DNA of 64,000 nt from Ruminiclostridium papyrosolvens DSM 2782 (lineage in GTDB: Bacteria > Bacillota > Clostridia > Acetivibrionales > DSM-1351), in NCBI RefSeq assembly GCF_029318685.1, contig NZ_CP119677.1, forward strand, positions 1,116,001-1,180,000, in the 5' to 3' direction. Within the stretch, counting starts at the first letter, position 1, and every line of letters starts with the position of its first letter. The translations under genes were made by a program, and so were the position numbers. A model generated the notes under the pieces. It did no database searches. It was not told the DNA's origin and was given only the letters and a program-made list of their open reading frames with translations. Positions 47,902 through 58,600 of the stretch are shown piece after piece.

Positions 47902-49716
47902 ATGAAAAAAGTTCGTGCGGTCATTTCATTATTACTTTTAGGGCTTACATTTACGATAGTAATGGCCCTGAATACCGGAGCATGGGACAATAATCTTGCC
48001 AAAACACCACCCATGGGATGGAACAGCTGGAATATCTTCCACGGAGATATTAATGAAACTAAGATTAAACAGATTGCCGACACAATGGTAAGTTCAGGAA
48101 TGAAGGATGCAGGCTATGTGTATCTGAATCTGGATGATAACTGGATGGCAAATCCGGCACGTGATTCCAATGGAAATCTGAAAGCCGACCCTAAGCGTTT
48201 TCCAAATGGGATTAAGGCTTTAGCGGATTATGTACATGATAAGGGTCTCAAACTTGGAATATACGGCTGTCGTGGAACAATGACCTGTATGAATATTCCT
48301 CAAAGCGGAAGCAAGGGTTATGAGGACAAGGATGCAAAGACATTTGCTTCATGGGGAATTGATTACCTTAAATATGATAACTGCAATATACCTAATGGAA
48401 GTGACATGAAAACCGATTACCAGAAAATGCAGACCGCTCTTGCAAATTGCGGACGACCAATCGTATTCAGCATATGTGCATGGGGATATCAGAGCTGGAT
48501 GCCTGCAACAGGTAATTTATGGCGTACTACCGGGGATATCGCAGATAAGTGGGATAACGGAAACGAATGGTTCAAAGGTATCATAAATGCAATTGACGGT
48601 AATGCCCAATACACCAGTTCAGCTGCTCCGGGAGCATGGAATGATCCCGATATGCTTGAAATAGGAAACGGTGGATGTACAGCAGAGGAATATCGTACAC
48701 AGATGAGCATGTGGAGTATGATGGCATCTCCTTTAATTGCAGGAAATGATATAAGGACCATGTCACAGACAACAAAAGATATTCTGATGAATAAGGAAGT
48801 AATAGCAATAGATCAGGACCCTGCAGGAATCCAAGGGAAAAGAGTTAAAAGTTCAAACGGGCAGGAGATTTGGGTAAAATCTCTGGGGACAAATGGGACA
48901 ACTAAGGCAGTTGCTTTATTAAACAGAAATTCATCAACATCCAATATTACAGTTAATTGGTCAGACATAGGTGTTACTGGAAGCGTTACGGTAAGAGATT
49001 TGTGGGCTAAAGCTGACAAAGGCAGTTTTACAGGTTCATACACAGCGTCAGTTCCTGCACATGGGACAGTGCTGCTTAAAATATCAACTGAACCCCCGGC
49101 ACCTGTAGATGCAACTAAACAAATAGAAGCGGAGAGCTACAGTAATCAATCGGGAATCCAAACAGAAAAATGTACCGAAGGCGGAGAGAATATAGGCTTT
49201 ATTGAAAACGGAGACTATGCTGTTTACAACAATGTGGATTTCGGCGATGGTGTGGGGAGTTTTCAGGCCAGAGTAGCAAGTGCAACTAACGGAGGAACCA
49301 TTGAAATACGCCTTGACAGTGCTACGGGTACGTTGGTGGGAACATGTGCTATCTTCGGAAGCGGAGACTGGCAGACTTACACTGATGTAAAATGTGTTGT
49401 CACCGAAGCTACAGGAAAACATGATGTTTACCTTGTATTCAAAGGTGACAGCGGATATTTATTTAATATTAATTGGTTTAAATTCTTTAAAGGCAGTAAT
49501 AATACCGAAAATTTGGGTGATATAAATTCTGACGGCCAAATAGACGCAATAGACTTACAGTTGTTGAAAAAGTATCTTCTGGGATTAGGAGAAATTGAAA
49601 ATCCAAAGCTGGCAGATCTGGATGCCAACGGGGATATCAATTCAATTGATTTCTCATTGCTGAAGCAATTCATACTTGGCATAAGTACAAGTTTTCCAGG
49701 GCAGGGGGCCGTATAA
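47902..49716 (+). CDS. GH27 alpha-galactosidase / beta-L-arabinopyranosidase - CBM6 - dockerin
   Basis: A 604-residue enzyme. Signal peptide about 1-24; GH27 barrel (PPMGWNSWNIF, LNLDDNW, nucleophile Asp near 159 in LKYDNC, acid/base Asp near 250 in WNDPDMLEIG) with its C-terminal beta domain to about 395; CBM6 about 405-530; dockerin about 540-604 (QIDAIDLQLLKK; INSIDFSLLKQ). It removes alpha-linked galactose, or beta-L-arabinopyranose, from xylan or associated polymers. SD GGGGGAG. It follows the GH127 remnant after 44 bp. Confidence 0.93.
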   Translation: MKKVRAVISLLLLGLTFTIVMALNTGAWDNNLAKTPPMGWNSWNIFHGDINETKIKQIADTMVSSGMKDAGYVYLNLDDNWMANPARDSNGNLKADPKRFPNGIKALADYVHDKGLKLGIYGCRGTMTCMNIPQSGSKGYEDKDAKTFASWGIDYLKYDNCNIPNGSDMKTDYQKMQTALANCGRPIVFSICAWGYQSWMPATGNLWRTTGDIADKWDNGNEWFKGIINAIDGNAQYTSSAAPGAWNDPDMLEIGNGGCTAEEYRTQMSMWSMMASPLIAGNDIRTMSQTTKDILMNKEVIAIDQDPAGIQGKRVKSSNGQEIWVKSLGTNGTTKAVALLNRNSSTSNITVNWSDIGVTGSVTVRDLWAKADKGSFTGSYTASVPAHGTVLLKISTEPPAPVDATKQIEAESYSNQSGIQTEKCTEGGENIGFIENGDYAVYNNVDFGDGVGSFQARVASATNGGTIEIRLDSATGTLVGTCAIFGSGDWQTYTDVKCVVTEATGKHDVYLVFKGDSGYLFNINWFKFFKGSNNTENLGDINSDGQIDAIDLQLLKKYLLGLGEIENPKLADLDANGDINSIDFSLLKQFILGISTSFPGQGAV

Positions 49717-49737
49717 TCTGATAATAGGAGTTTAAAA

Positions 49738-52700
49738 ATGAAAAGAAAGATTTTATCTATTCTTCTGCTTGTCACTATGACTACAGCATTGTTTTCAGCT
49801 ACACCGATGAATACCGCTTCAGCCGCTGATACGGACTTTGTATTGGACGGAAACAATATCAAAGCCGGAAACGTCAACGGTCTGACTTTTAAGGGCTTTG
49901 GCGTTCTTAGCGGCAACAGCTCAAGTGCGCTGTTGATGGATTATAAGTCGGAACATCCTGAGAAATATGCAGAATTACTGCAAATCCTGTTCGGTGGAAA
50001 AAATCCAATCATGACACATGTCAAGATTGAAATGGGTAACGACCGTAATAACTCCACCGGGCCGGATCCTTCTACCATGCGTTGGGAAAATGAAACAGCC
50101 AATGTTAAAAGACACCCCGGCTTTCAACTGGCGGCTGACGCAAAGAAGGTTAATCCCAATCTTAAAGTCAGCATTTTACGTTGGAACGCCCCAGGTTGGG
50201 CAAAGAGCAATGATAAGATTTATACATGGTACAAGAACACCATATTGGCAGCATACCGCCAATATGGGTACATGGTTGATTACGTAAATCCGGGGGTCAA
50301 CGAACAATCACCTGATTTAACTTGGACTAAGCAATATGCCCAGCGCATTAAAGCAGACAGTACAGGTTTTAACAATGCTGATGAAAGGGCACTTTACAAC
50401 AACATTAAAGTGGTGATTTCCGATGAAGTTTCCGTAGGCTCCTTCGGGGATGATATGGTAAGTGATGCAACACTTCGTGATGCCGTGTCAGTTGCCGCAT
50501 ATCACTATAATACCGATGACAACAGCAAGGGAAGTTTCAAGAAGCTTGCTGAATCCTATGACAAAGAGGTATGGAACAGCGAAGCACAGGCCACTTTTAG
50601 TAACTCGTCCTTTCGTCCCAACAACAATATGAAAGATCCAACAGCAGCAGGAACAGGCATAGGTGGTATAAACGGCCCGCTGGAAATGGGAAACACTGTT
50701 ATTAAGGGGTTTGTAAATTCCAGAAGGACACATTTTATCTATCAGCCGGCTATTGGTTCTTTCTACGAAGGTGGACAGTTCTCATTTAAGGAATTGATAT
50801 CCGCACGTGATCCTTGGTCAGGTTGGATTCACTACGATGCAGGACTTGTCATACTTCGGCATTTCAGTTGGTTTTCAAAGGCCGGCTGGGAAAATAAAAG
50901 CAATACCGCAGGAGTTTGGAGAGCAGTACCTCAGGCCAGTTTCACAGGTGCTACAGGTACAAATCCGGTTAACGGTCGCAATGGCACTCCCAGTTATATG
51001 ACACTTGCCTCCCCTGACAAACATGATTTTTCAACTGTTTTTATTAACGATAGTGAATACTCCAAAACCTATACTTTTAAGACTATAAATATGGCTTTTT
51101 CCGCAAACCCTTCTCTGGAAGTATGGGAAACCCGTGCAGCAGACAAGGGAGCAGCTTTTAACAGCAATTACATGAAATACACCGGAACGGTTTCAGCAAA
51201 TAGCAGCGGAGTTTATGCAGTGAACTTAAAACCTTATTCGGTGGTTACAGTTACAACGTTAAGCAACAGTGGAAAAGCTGATTACAATACGCCCCTTCCG
51301 GTGGAAGGTGAACGCCCTGTGCTAGACACAGACAAGACCGGTTCTAAACAGGATACCAGCGATAACATATTATATGCCGACAACTTTGATTATTCTGACA
51401 AAACTGTTCCTGCCATAGGTGATAAGGGGGAAATTACCGGAACTCAAAGCTATATTGATTCCCGTGGGGGTCAAAAAAGTGCCATACCACGGTACACCAG
51501 CGATAGAAACGGTGCATTTGAAGCATATATGCCCGACGGTTCAAACAACTATATTCTTCGCCAACAGGTGGATCAATCCGGTATGGGGCTTGGAGGTACT
51601 TGGAATAATGGTAATCCTATAACGGGTATCGGAGATAACCGTTGGATGAACTATAAGGCAAGCGTTGATGTTTCATTTGAACACAACAGTACTGAGGGAG
51701 GTAACAATTACGCTGCTATCGGTGCCAGACAACAAGGAGGTGATAATTCACACTACTTAAATGGTACTCCTTATATACTGAAATTTTGGTTTGATGGAGG
51801 TTGGTCGCTGTTAGTCAATGGCAGTTCTGCGGCAAGCGGCAATGTAGTAAGCGGCTCGGGTGGTGTGAAAATAAGTGGCTTCAATACAGCTTATAATGCA
51901 TGGCACAACATTGCAATAATGGTTGCAGACAACAAGGTGACTGCGTATCTGGATAATACCATCCTTTATACTTACACCGATTCCAGCCCAAGATTGTCCG
52001 GACGTGTTGACTTGGCCAGTGGCTATTATAATACTTGTTTTGACAACTTAAAAGTCGAAACAATTGAGGGTTATACACCTTACTATTCAGAACTGCTGGA
52101 CAATCTGGAAATGTACGATTTGTCTTCTGCTCCTGCTACAAAGCTTATTTATAGCGGTTCTTGGGCTCATGAGAACGGCAAATCCATGTACAATTACCAA
52201 CGCTCCCTTTCCACCAGCCGGGGAGATGGAGCGGCACTTCAGTACTCCTTTAAAGGCACCGGGTTGGATATTCTTGGCCCAAACAACGGTTCTGCTAAGT
52301 TAGAGGTAACGGTTGACGGAAAAGTTGTTGACGCTTCGGTCAGCACGAAGGTGTCAGGCAATTTATACCAAACTTTTACACTTCACGGCCTTGAGTATGG
52401 TAATCACACAGTGCGTTTGAAGGTGGTAAGCGGTACTTTGGTGGTAGATGCTGTTGGGGTTATTGCAAACATAGCCGGTGCTTCGGAGGCTCCCGATGAA
52501 CAATCTGCGTTTTCGAGGATTGAAGCGGAGAGCTACAGCAACCAGTCAGGAATTCAGACTGAAAGTTGTACGGAAGGCGGAAAGAATGTCGGTTTTATAG
52601 AAAATGGGGATTATACAGTTTACAAAAATGTGGACTTTGGAGATGGTGCGCAGAGCTTTCAGGCAAGAGTATCAAGTGCCGCCAGCGGAGGTAATATAGA

Positions 52701-53103
52701 AATCCGTCTTGACAGTATTACAGGACCTGTAATAGGAACTTGTCCGGTGACAGGTACAGGAGATTGGCAGACCTTTGCTGATATGAAGTGCAGTGTCAGT
52801 GAGGCAAGCGGGAAGCATGACTTGTATTTGAAATTCACCGGGGATAGCGGATATTTATTCAACCTTAACTGGTTTACATTTACTGCAAGAAGTTCGGCAA
52901 TATTGGGAGATTTGAACTCTGACGGTCAGATAGATGCAATGGATTTCCTGTTGATGAAAAAATACATTTTAGGACAGGGAACCATTGAAAACACCAAAAT
53001 AGCTGACTTAGATGCAAGCGGAACTATTGATGTTTTAGATTTGCTGTTGCTCAAGCAGTACTTGCTGGGCACTATAACTTCTTTTCCGGGGCAGAGTACC
53101 TAA
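49738..53103 (+). CDS. GH59 galactosidase - lectin-like domains - CBM6 - dockerin
   Basis: A 1121-residue enzyme, the largest in the cluster. Signal peptide about 1-29; GH59 (galactocerebrosidase-type) barrel about 30-420 with acid/base Glu near 189 (PGVNEQSPD) and nucleophile Glu near 282 (VWNSEAQATF); beta domain; a LamG-like C-terminal domain as in GALC (about 544-775); an extra beta-sandwich (about 790-915; LIYSGSWAHENG... HTVRLKVVSGTLVVDAVGV); CBM6 about 922-1050; dockerin about 1056-1121. Bacterial GH59 proteins are thought to act on galactosyl groups of hemicellulose, not sphingolipid. It starts 21 bp after GH27, so the two galactose enzymes are adjacent. Confidence 0.88.
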   Translation: MKRKILSILLLVTMTTALFSATPMNTASAADTDFVLDGNNIKAGNVNGLTFKGFGVLSGNSSSALLMDYKSEHPEKYAELLQILFGGKNPIMTHVKIEMGNDRNNSTGPDPSTMRWENETANVKRHPGFQLAADAKKVNPNLKVSILRWNAPGWAKSNDKIYTWYKNTILAAYRQYGYMVDYVNPGVNEQSPDLTWTKQYAQRIKADSTGFNNADERALYNNIKVVISDEVSVGSFGDDMVSDATLRDAVSVAAYHYNTDDNSKGSFKKLAESYDKEVWNSEAQATFSNSSFRPNNNMKDPTAAGTGIGGINGPLEMGNTVIKGFVNSRRTHFIYQPAIGSFYEGGQFSFKELISARDPWSGWIHYDAGLVILRHFSWFSKAGWENKSNTAGVWRAVPQASFTGATGTNPVNGRNGTPSYMTLASPDKHDFSTVFINDSEYSKTYTFKTINMAFSANPSLEVWETRAADKGAAFNSNYMKYTGTVSANSSGVYAVNLKPYSVVTVTTLSNSGKADYNTPLPVEGERPVLDTDKTGSKQDTSDNILYADNFDYSDKTVPAIGDKGEITGTQSYIDSRGGQKSAIPRYTSDRNGAFEAYMPDGSNNYILRQQVDQSGMGLGGTWNNGNPITGIGDNRWMNYKASVDVSFEHNSTEGGNNYAAIGARQQGGDNSHYLNGTPYILKFWFDGGWSLLVNGSSAASGNVVSGSGGVKISGFNTAYNAWHNIAIMVADNKVTAYLDNTILYTYTDSSPRLSGRVDLASGYYNTCFDNLKVETIEGYTPYYSELLDNLEMYDLSSAPATKLIYSGSWAHENGKSMYNYQRSLSTSRGDGAALQYSFKGTGLDILGPNNGSAKLEVTVDGKVVDASVSTKVSGNLYQTFTLHGLEYGNHTVRLKVVSGTLVVDAVGVIANIAGASEAPDEQSAFSRIEAESYSNQSGIQTESCTEGGKNVGFIENGDYTVYKNVDFGDGAQSFQARVSSAASGGNIEIRLDSITGPVIGTCPVTGTGDWQTFADMKCSVSEASGKHDLYLKFTGDSGYLFNLNWFTFTARSSAILGDLNSDGQIDAMDFLLMKKYILGQGTIENTKIADLDASGTIDVLDLLLLKQYLLGTITSFPGQST

Positions 53104-53157
53104 ACTGCCCACAAGAGCAGGGAATATATAATTTAATTCTGAAAGAGAGGAAAATAT

Positions 53158-55500
53158 ATGAAACACTTAATTAAAAAAGGTTTTTCCATTGTTTTTTGCG
53201 TGTTTATGATATTGGCAAGCGTTTCAGCAGTTAATGCTGCCGCAAATCCAAATCCATCATGGAATGTTGACGAGAGGGTTATTTTTCACAACCAGTGCAG
53301 TCCATACGATTACTATGGGGCTAAAGACCCTACTATTGTTTATTACAACGGTAAATACCTGGTTTATTACACAGGTGCAAATAAAAGCGGCGGATGGCAA
53401 ATGTGTTTTACATCTGCAAGCACAATTACAGATTTAAAGACTGCTAAACGTACATATATGAGTAAAATAGGAGAAAGTTATTTCTGTGCGCCGGAAATAT
53501 TCTATTTTGAACCTCAGAAATTATGGTATCTGGTTTATCAGGATGGTACTCACGGAGCAGCTTATGCAACCACAACAACTCCTGACGACCCGAATTCGTG
53601 GTCGGGGCCAAAATCCTTTGGCATATCCGGCAACATGGGTTGGGACTATTATGTAATATGCGATGACCAGTACGCTTACCTGTACAATACACCAAGTGAC
53701 GGGTCGGGAAAACTGTATATGAGAAAAACCACTCTGGCAAACTTCCCTAATAAGGGCTGGAGTACACCAACCGTAGCCTGCTCAAATGTTTTTGAAGGAG
53801 CAGAGGTATATAAGAGTCTTGCCGACAATCAGTATTATCTGCTTATTGAAGCAATGATAGACGGAAGAAGCTATGAACTCTTCACATCATCAAGTGCCGG
53901 AGGACCATGGACTCTGGTAAACAATAAATGGGCAACAAAAAGCAATCTTACAAAATACAACGCAGACAAGTGGACAACAAATGTATCACACGGAGAACTT
54001 ATACGTGCCGGATATAATCAGAAGCTGGAAATCAATGATATAAACAAGGTGGATTTCCTAATTCAAGGTACGACAAACATGTCAGGTGAATACCAACAAA
54101 TCACCTGGGATTTGGGCCTTATCAGAAATTACACCAAAGGTTCTGACGAGCCTGTTACTCCAAAATCTGCTTTTGACAAAATAGAAGCTGAAAGCTGGAA
54201 TGACCAGTCCGGAATCCAGAACGTAACCTGTGATGAAGGAACCGAGGCTGTAGGGTACACTGAAAATGGTGATTACAGCGTATACAAGAGCATAGATTTC
54301 GGAAGCGGTGCTACCAACTTCCAGGCAAGAGTATCAAGTGCTACCAGCGGAGGTAAGATTGAGATAAGACTTGACAGTGCAACAGGTACCTTGGTTGGGA
54401 CTTGCCCTGTTTCAGGAACAGGGGACTGGCAGACCTTTGCGGATGTGAACTGTTCCGTCAGCGGTGTAAGCGGTAAACATGACTTATATCTCAAATATGT
54501 CGGAGACAGCGGATATTTAATGAATATTAATTGGTTCAAGTTCGGAACTGGTTCCACAGATCCTGTAAACCCTACTTCAAAATTGGGTGATATAAATTCT
54601 GACGGACAGATAGATTCCATTGATTTACAATTAATAAAAAAGCACATTTTAGGTTTAGGAACAATAGAAAACACAAAGCTTGCGGACTTGGATGCAGACG
54701 GAGAAGTTAACGCTATTGATTTTTCACTTATGAAGCAATACATACTGGGGGTTATAGTTAAATTCCCGGGAGAAGGTAACACAGAACCCACAACTCCTAA
54801 ATTCCATTGCTTCTTATTGCTTGGTCAGTCCAATATGGCGGGATATGCTGCATCACAGGCCTCCGATAAGGTAGAAGACCCTCGTGTACTTGTACTGGGT
54901 TTTGACAATAATTCAAAACTGGGAAGGGTAACAGACCAGTGGGATGTGGCATGCCCTCCTCTTCATGCATCTTGGCTGGATGCCATCGGCCCCGGTGACT
55001 GGTTCGGAAAGACTATGATACAAAAAGTTCCTTCAGGTGACACCATTGGCCTTATACCATGTGCTATAAGCGGTGAAAAAATTGAGACTTTCATGAAGTC
55101 TGGGGGAAGCAAATACAATTGGATTGTAAACAGAGCAAAACTTGCTCAGCAAAAGGGCGGAGTAATTGAAGGCATTATATTCCATCAGGGTGAATCAAAC
55201 AGTGGTGACACCAGTTGGCCCGGAAAAGTAAAAACTCTTGTTGAGGACCTTAGAAAAGATTTGAGCTTGGGAGATGTCCCATTCCTTGCAGGTGAATTGC
55301 TTTACAGCGGACCTTGTGCAGGTCACAATAAACTGGTAAATCAACTTCCTTCCTTGATTTCAAACAGCTATGTAGTTTCAGCTGACGGATTAGTAGTAGA
55401 TGCTGCAGATACACAATATCGTCTCCACTTTGGCCATGATTCATCAGTTACTTTGGGTAAGCGTTATGCTGAAAAAATGATTCAGGCATTGAAATGGTAA
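53158..55500 (+). CDS. GH62 arabinofuranosidase - CBM6 - dockerin - CE6 esterase
   Basis: A 780-residue bifunctional enzyme. Signal peptide about 1-26; GH62 about 27-335; CBM6 about 340-465; an internal dockerin about 477-540 (QIDSIDLQLIKK; EVNAIDFSLMKQ); a Pro/Thr linker; then a CE6-type SGNH esterase about 550-780 with nucleophile Ser in LGQSNMAG, HQGESN and a C-terminal His (LHFGHDSS). It would remove arabinose and acetyl groups from the same xylan region. The GH62-CBM6-dockerin part is almost identical to the gene at 44350; only the signal peptide, CBM-dockerin linker and CE6 part differ. The dockerin is internal rather than terminal. Confidence 0.93.
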   Translation: MKHLIKKGFSIVFCVFMILASVSAVNAAANPNPSWNVDERVIFHNQCSPYDYYGAKDPTIVYYNGKYLVYYTGANKSGGWQMCFTSASTITDLKTAKRTYMSKIGESYFCAPEIFYFEPQKLWYLVYQDGTHGAAYATTTTPDDPNSWSGPKSFGISGNMGWDYYVICDDQYAYLYNTPSDGSGKLYMRKTTLANFPNKGWSTPTVACSNVFEGAEVYKSLADNQYYLLIEAMIDGRSYELFTSSSAGGPWTLVNNKWATKSNLTKYNADKWTTNVSHGELIRAGYNQKLEINDINKVDFLIQGTTNMSGEYQQITWDLGLIRNYTKGSDEPVTPKSAFDKIEAESWNDQSGIQNVTCDEGTEAVGYTENGDYSVYKSIDFGSGATNFQARVSSATSGGKIEIRLDSATGTLVGTCPVSGTGDWQTFADVNCSVSGVSGKHDLYLKYVGDSGYLMNINWFKFGTGSTDPVNPTSKLGDINSDGQIDSIDLQLIKKHILGLGTIENTKLADLDADGEVNAIDFSLMKQYILGVIVKFPGEGNTEPTTPKFHCFLLLGQSNMAGYAASQASDKVEDPRVLVLGFDNNSKLGRVTDQWDVACPPLHASWLDAIGPGDWFGKTMIQKVPSGDTIGLIPCAISGEKIETFMKSGGSKYNWIVNRAKLAQQKGGVIEGIIFHQGESNSGDTSWPGKVKTLVEDLRKDLSLGDVPFLAGELLYSGPCAGHNKLVNQLPSLISNSYVVSADGLVVDAADTQYRLHFGHDSSVTLGKRYAEKMIQALKW
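53233..54752 (+). repeat. GH62-CBM6-dockerin duplication, copy 2
   Basis: Counterpart of 44428-45935. Most of the few differences seen by eye are silent, consistent with recent gene conversion or duplication in the cluster. Confidence 0.9.
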
Positions 55501-55586
55501 CGTTAAGAAGAAACTTGGGTATAGGGTGACAATCCAACAGCCGACACCTACTAAAAAAATAACCCGGAATAGATTCTAAAAATAAG

Positions 55587-55623
55587 CATAGGCCGGGCCA
55601 CCTTGAACCGGCCTGTGTTTTTT
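55587..55623 (+). terminator. Strong intrinsic terminator inside the cluster
   Basis: CATAGGCCGG pairs with CCGGCCTGTG (one G-U) around an 11-nt loop, followed directly by TTTTTT. It lies between the GH62-CE6 and GH95 genes, so the last three genes are expected to be transcribed less or independently. The rest of 55501-55639 shows nothing else. Confidence 0.85.
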
Positions 55624-55639
55624 CTTAAGGAGGGATTTC

Positions 55640-58600
55640 GTGAAGATAAATAAGAATTTTATCAGGAGAGTCGGTGCTACTATCTTGGTGGGGGTACTGA
55701 TTACGAGTGGAAATTTACCGTTTAGCGGTTATAAATCAATGGCCGCTTCTCAAGATATGGTTGAAACGGAGGATGCTATTATTCAGGATAATGACTTGAC
55801 ATTATTATACAACAGCATGGCAGGCAGCAACTTTTCAGGGAATCCGTACGATAATAACGAATCATTTTACAAGGCATTACCCCTCGGAAATGGTCGTATC
55901 GGTGCAATGGTTTACGGGAACTATCCTGATGAGAGGATTGATTTGAACGAAGCTACCTTTTGGAGCAGCGGCCCGGGCAACAATAACAGAGCCGGAGCTG
56001 CAAACTCATTGAAAACTGCTCAGGACCAATTGTTTGCCGGTCAGTATACAAACGGCAGCACCACTATTGCAAAGAGTATGATAGGCGGTGGAGAAGCAAA
56101 GTATCAGTCAATCGGTGACTTAAAACTCTCATTTGGACACAGTTCTGTTTCAAATTATTCCAGACAGTTGGATATGAATACCGGAGTTGTTTCAAGTGAT
56201 TATACATATAACGGCAAAAAATATCATCGTGAATCTTTTGTAAGCTATCCAGACCAGATAATGGTAACAAAAATTACATGCAGCTCACCGGGTTCAATAT
56301 CACTTACTGCCGGATATGAATCATCACTCAGCGGTCAGTATACCGTTTCTACCTCAGGCAATGACACCTTGGTAATGAACGGACACGGGGATTCTGACAA
56401 TGGTATTTCATATGCGGTTTGGTTTTCAACACGCTCAAAGCTAATTAATACAAATGGCTCAGTTTCAGCTAACAACAACCAAATATCGGTTTCAAATGCA
56501 GATTCGGTGGTTATCCTGACTTCCATACGTACAAATTATATAAATTATAAAACCTGTAACGGAGATGAAAAAGGAAAAGCCACTACTGATATTACTAATG
56601 CTTCGGCAAAATCCTATGATACCTTATTAAACAACCATGTTGCGGACTATCAGAGCTTATTCAAGAGGGTGGACGTTGATTTGGGTGGCAGCGGAAGCGA
56701 AAACAGCAAACCTATGAGTCAACGTATATCTGAATTTGGCTCTACAAATGACCCCAAACTGGCAAAAGTGCTTTTCCAATACGGAAGATATTTAATGATT
56801 AGTGCTTCCCGAGATTCTCAGCCAATGAACCTTCAGGGAATCTGGAATAAATTCCGCAATCCTGCTTGGGGTTGTAAAATGACTACCAATATCAACTACG
56901 AAATGAATTACTGGCCTGCTTTTACCACAAATCTGGCTGAGTGTTTTGAGCCATTCGTAGAAAAGGCAAAAGCTCTTCAGGCTCCCGGTAATGAAACTGC
57001 CCGTGCTCATTACAACATATCAAACGGATGGGTATTGCACCACAATACCGATTTGTGGAACAGGACGGCTCCTATTGACGGTGAATGGGGCTTCTGGCCA
57101 ACCGGTGCCGGTTGGGTTTCCAACATGCTGTATGATGCATACAATTTTAATCAGGATACAGCATATTTAAATGAAATCTATCCTGTAATAAAGGGAGCGG
57201 CAGATTTTTTACAAACATTGATGCAGTCAAAGAGTATTAACGGACAGAACTATCAGGTTATATGTCCGGGAACTTCACCGGAACTTACACCACCCGGTAA
57301 CAGCGGAGGACAGGGAGCTTACAACAGCTACGGTGTAACAATGGACAACGGAATCAGCAGAGAACTATTTAAAGCTGTAATCCAAGCAGCAGGGATACTA
57401 AATATTGATTCTTCATTTCGTTCAACCCTCCAATCAAAGGTTTCACAGATTAAGCCTAATACAATAGGCAGTTGGGGACAATTGCAGGAATGGGCCTATG
57501 ACTGGGACAGCCAGTCAGAAAAAAATCGTCATATCTCCTTTGCCTATGATTTATTCCCCGGATTGGAAATAAACAAACGAAATACACCTTCTATTGCCAA
57601 CGCAGTAATTAAATCCTTGAATACCCGCGGTGACGTTGGAACAGGTTGGTCTGAAGCATGGAAACTGAATTGCTGGGCGAGATTGGAAGATGGAACCCAT
57701 GCGTATAATCTGGTGAAACTGCTGATTACACCTGTTAACAAAGACGGACGACTCTACGACAATTTATGGGATGCACATCCTCCTTTCCAGATAGACGGTA
57801 ATTTTGGTTTTACCTCAGGAATAGCAGAAATGCTTTTACAAAGCCATAATAATGAAATTCAGCTTTTACCGGCTTTGCCAAGTCAATGGTCAACCGGACA
57901 TGCCGATGGCCTTTGTGCCCGCGGAAATTTCACTGTTACAAAAATGAATTGGGCAAATGGGGTTTTGACGGGAGCCACTATCAAATCAAATTCAGGAAAT
58001 GTTTGTAATGTCCGCTACGGAAATAAAACCATAAGCTTTCCCACAAAGAAAGGATACACCTATCAAGTGAATGGCTCATTACAGTTGGCAGAAGCCGAAA
58101 CAGTTCTTACGAATGTGGCGTTGAATAAGACTGCCACTGCTTCAGGGGCCAATTCAGGTGAAGAGGCCGGAAAAGCTGTTGATGGTTCAACAACTTCCAA
58201 ATGGTGCCATGATAAAGGGATTAGCGGTGAATGGCTGCAAGTCGACCTTGGCGAAAAATATGACATCAGCCGTTGGGTTGTGAAACATGCGGGTGTTGCA
58301 GAAGCAATAAAATTAAATACCAGAGATTTCACACTGCAGAAGAGTGATGACGGAGCTACCTGGACTGATGTTGATATAGTATACGGAAACCAGCAGAATA
58401 TTACCGACAGAAATGTTCCTACCTTTAATTCAAGATATGTGCGTTTATTTATCAATACAGCCACTCAGGACAATTCCGGAGGTGCCAGAATTAATGAACT
58501 TGAGCTCTGGGGGAAGTCCGGTGATGCACCCATTGTAACAGATAAAAAGGGCGACATTAATAAAGACGGACAAATAGATGCAATAGATTTACTGCTGCTA

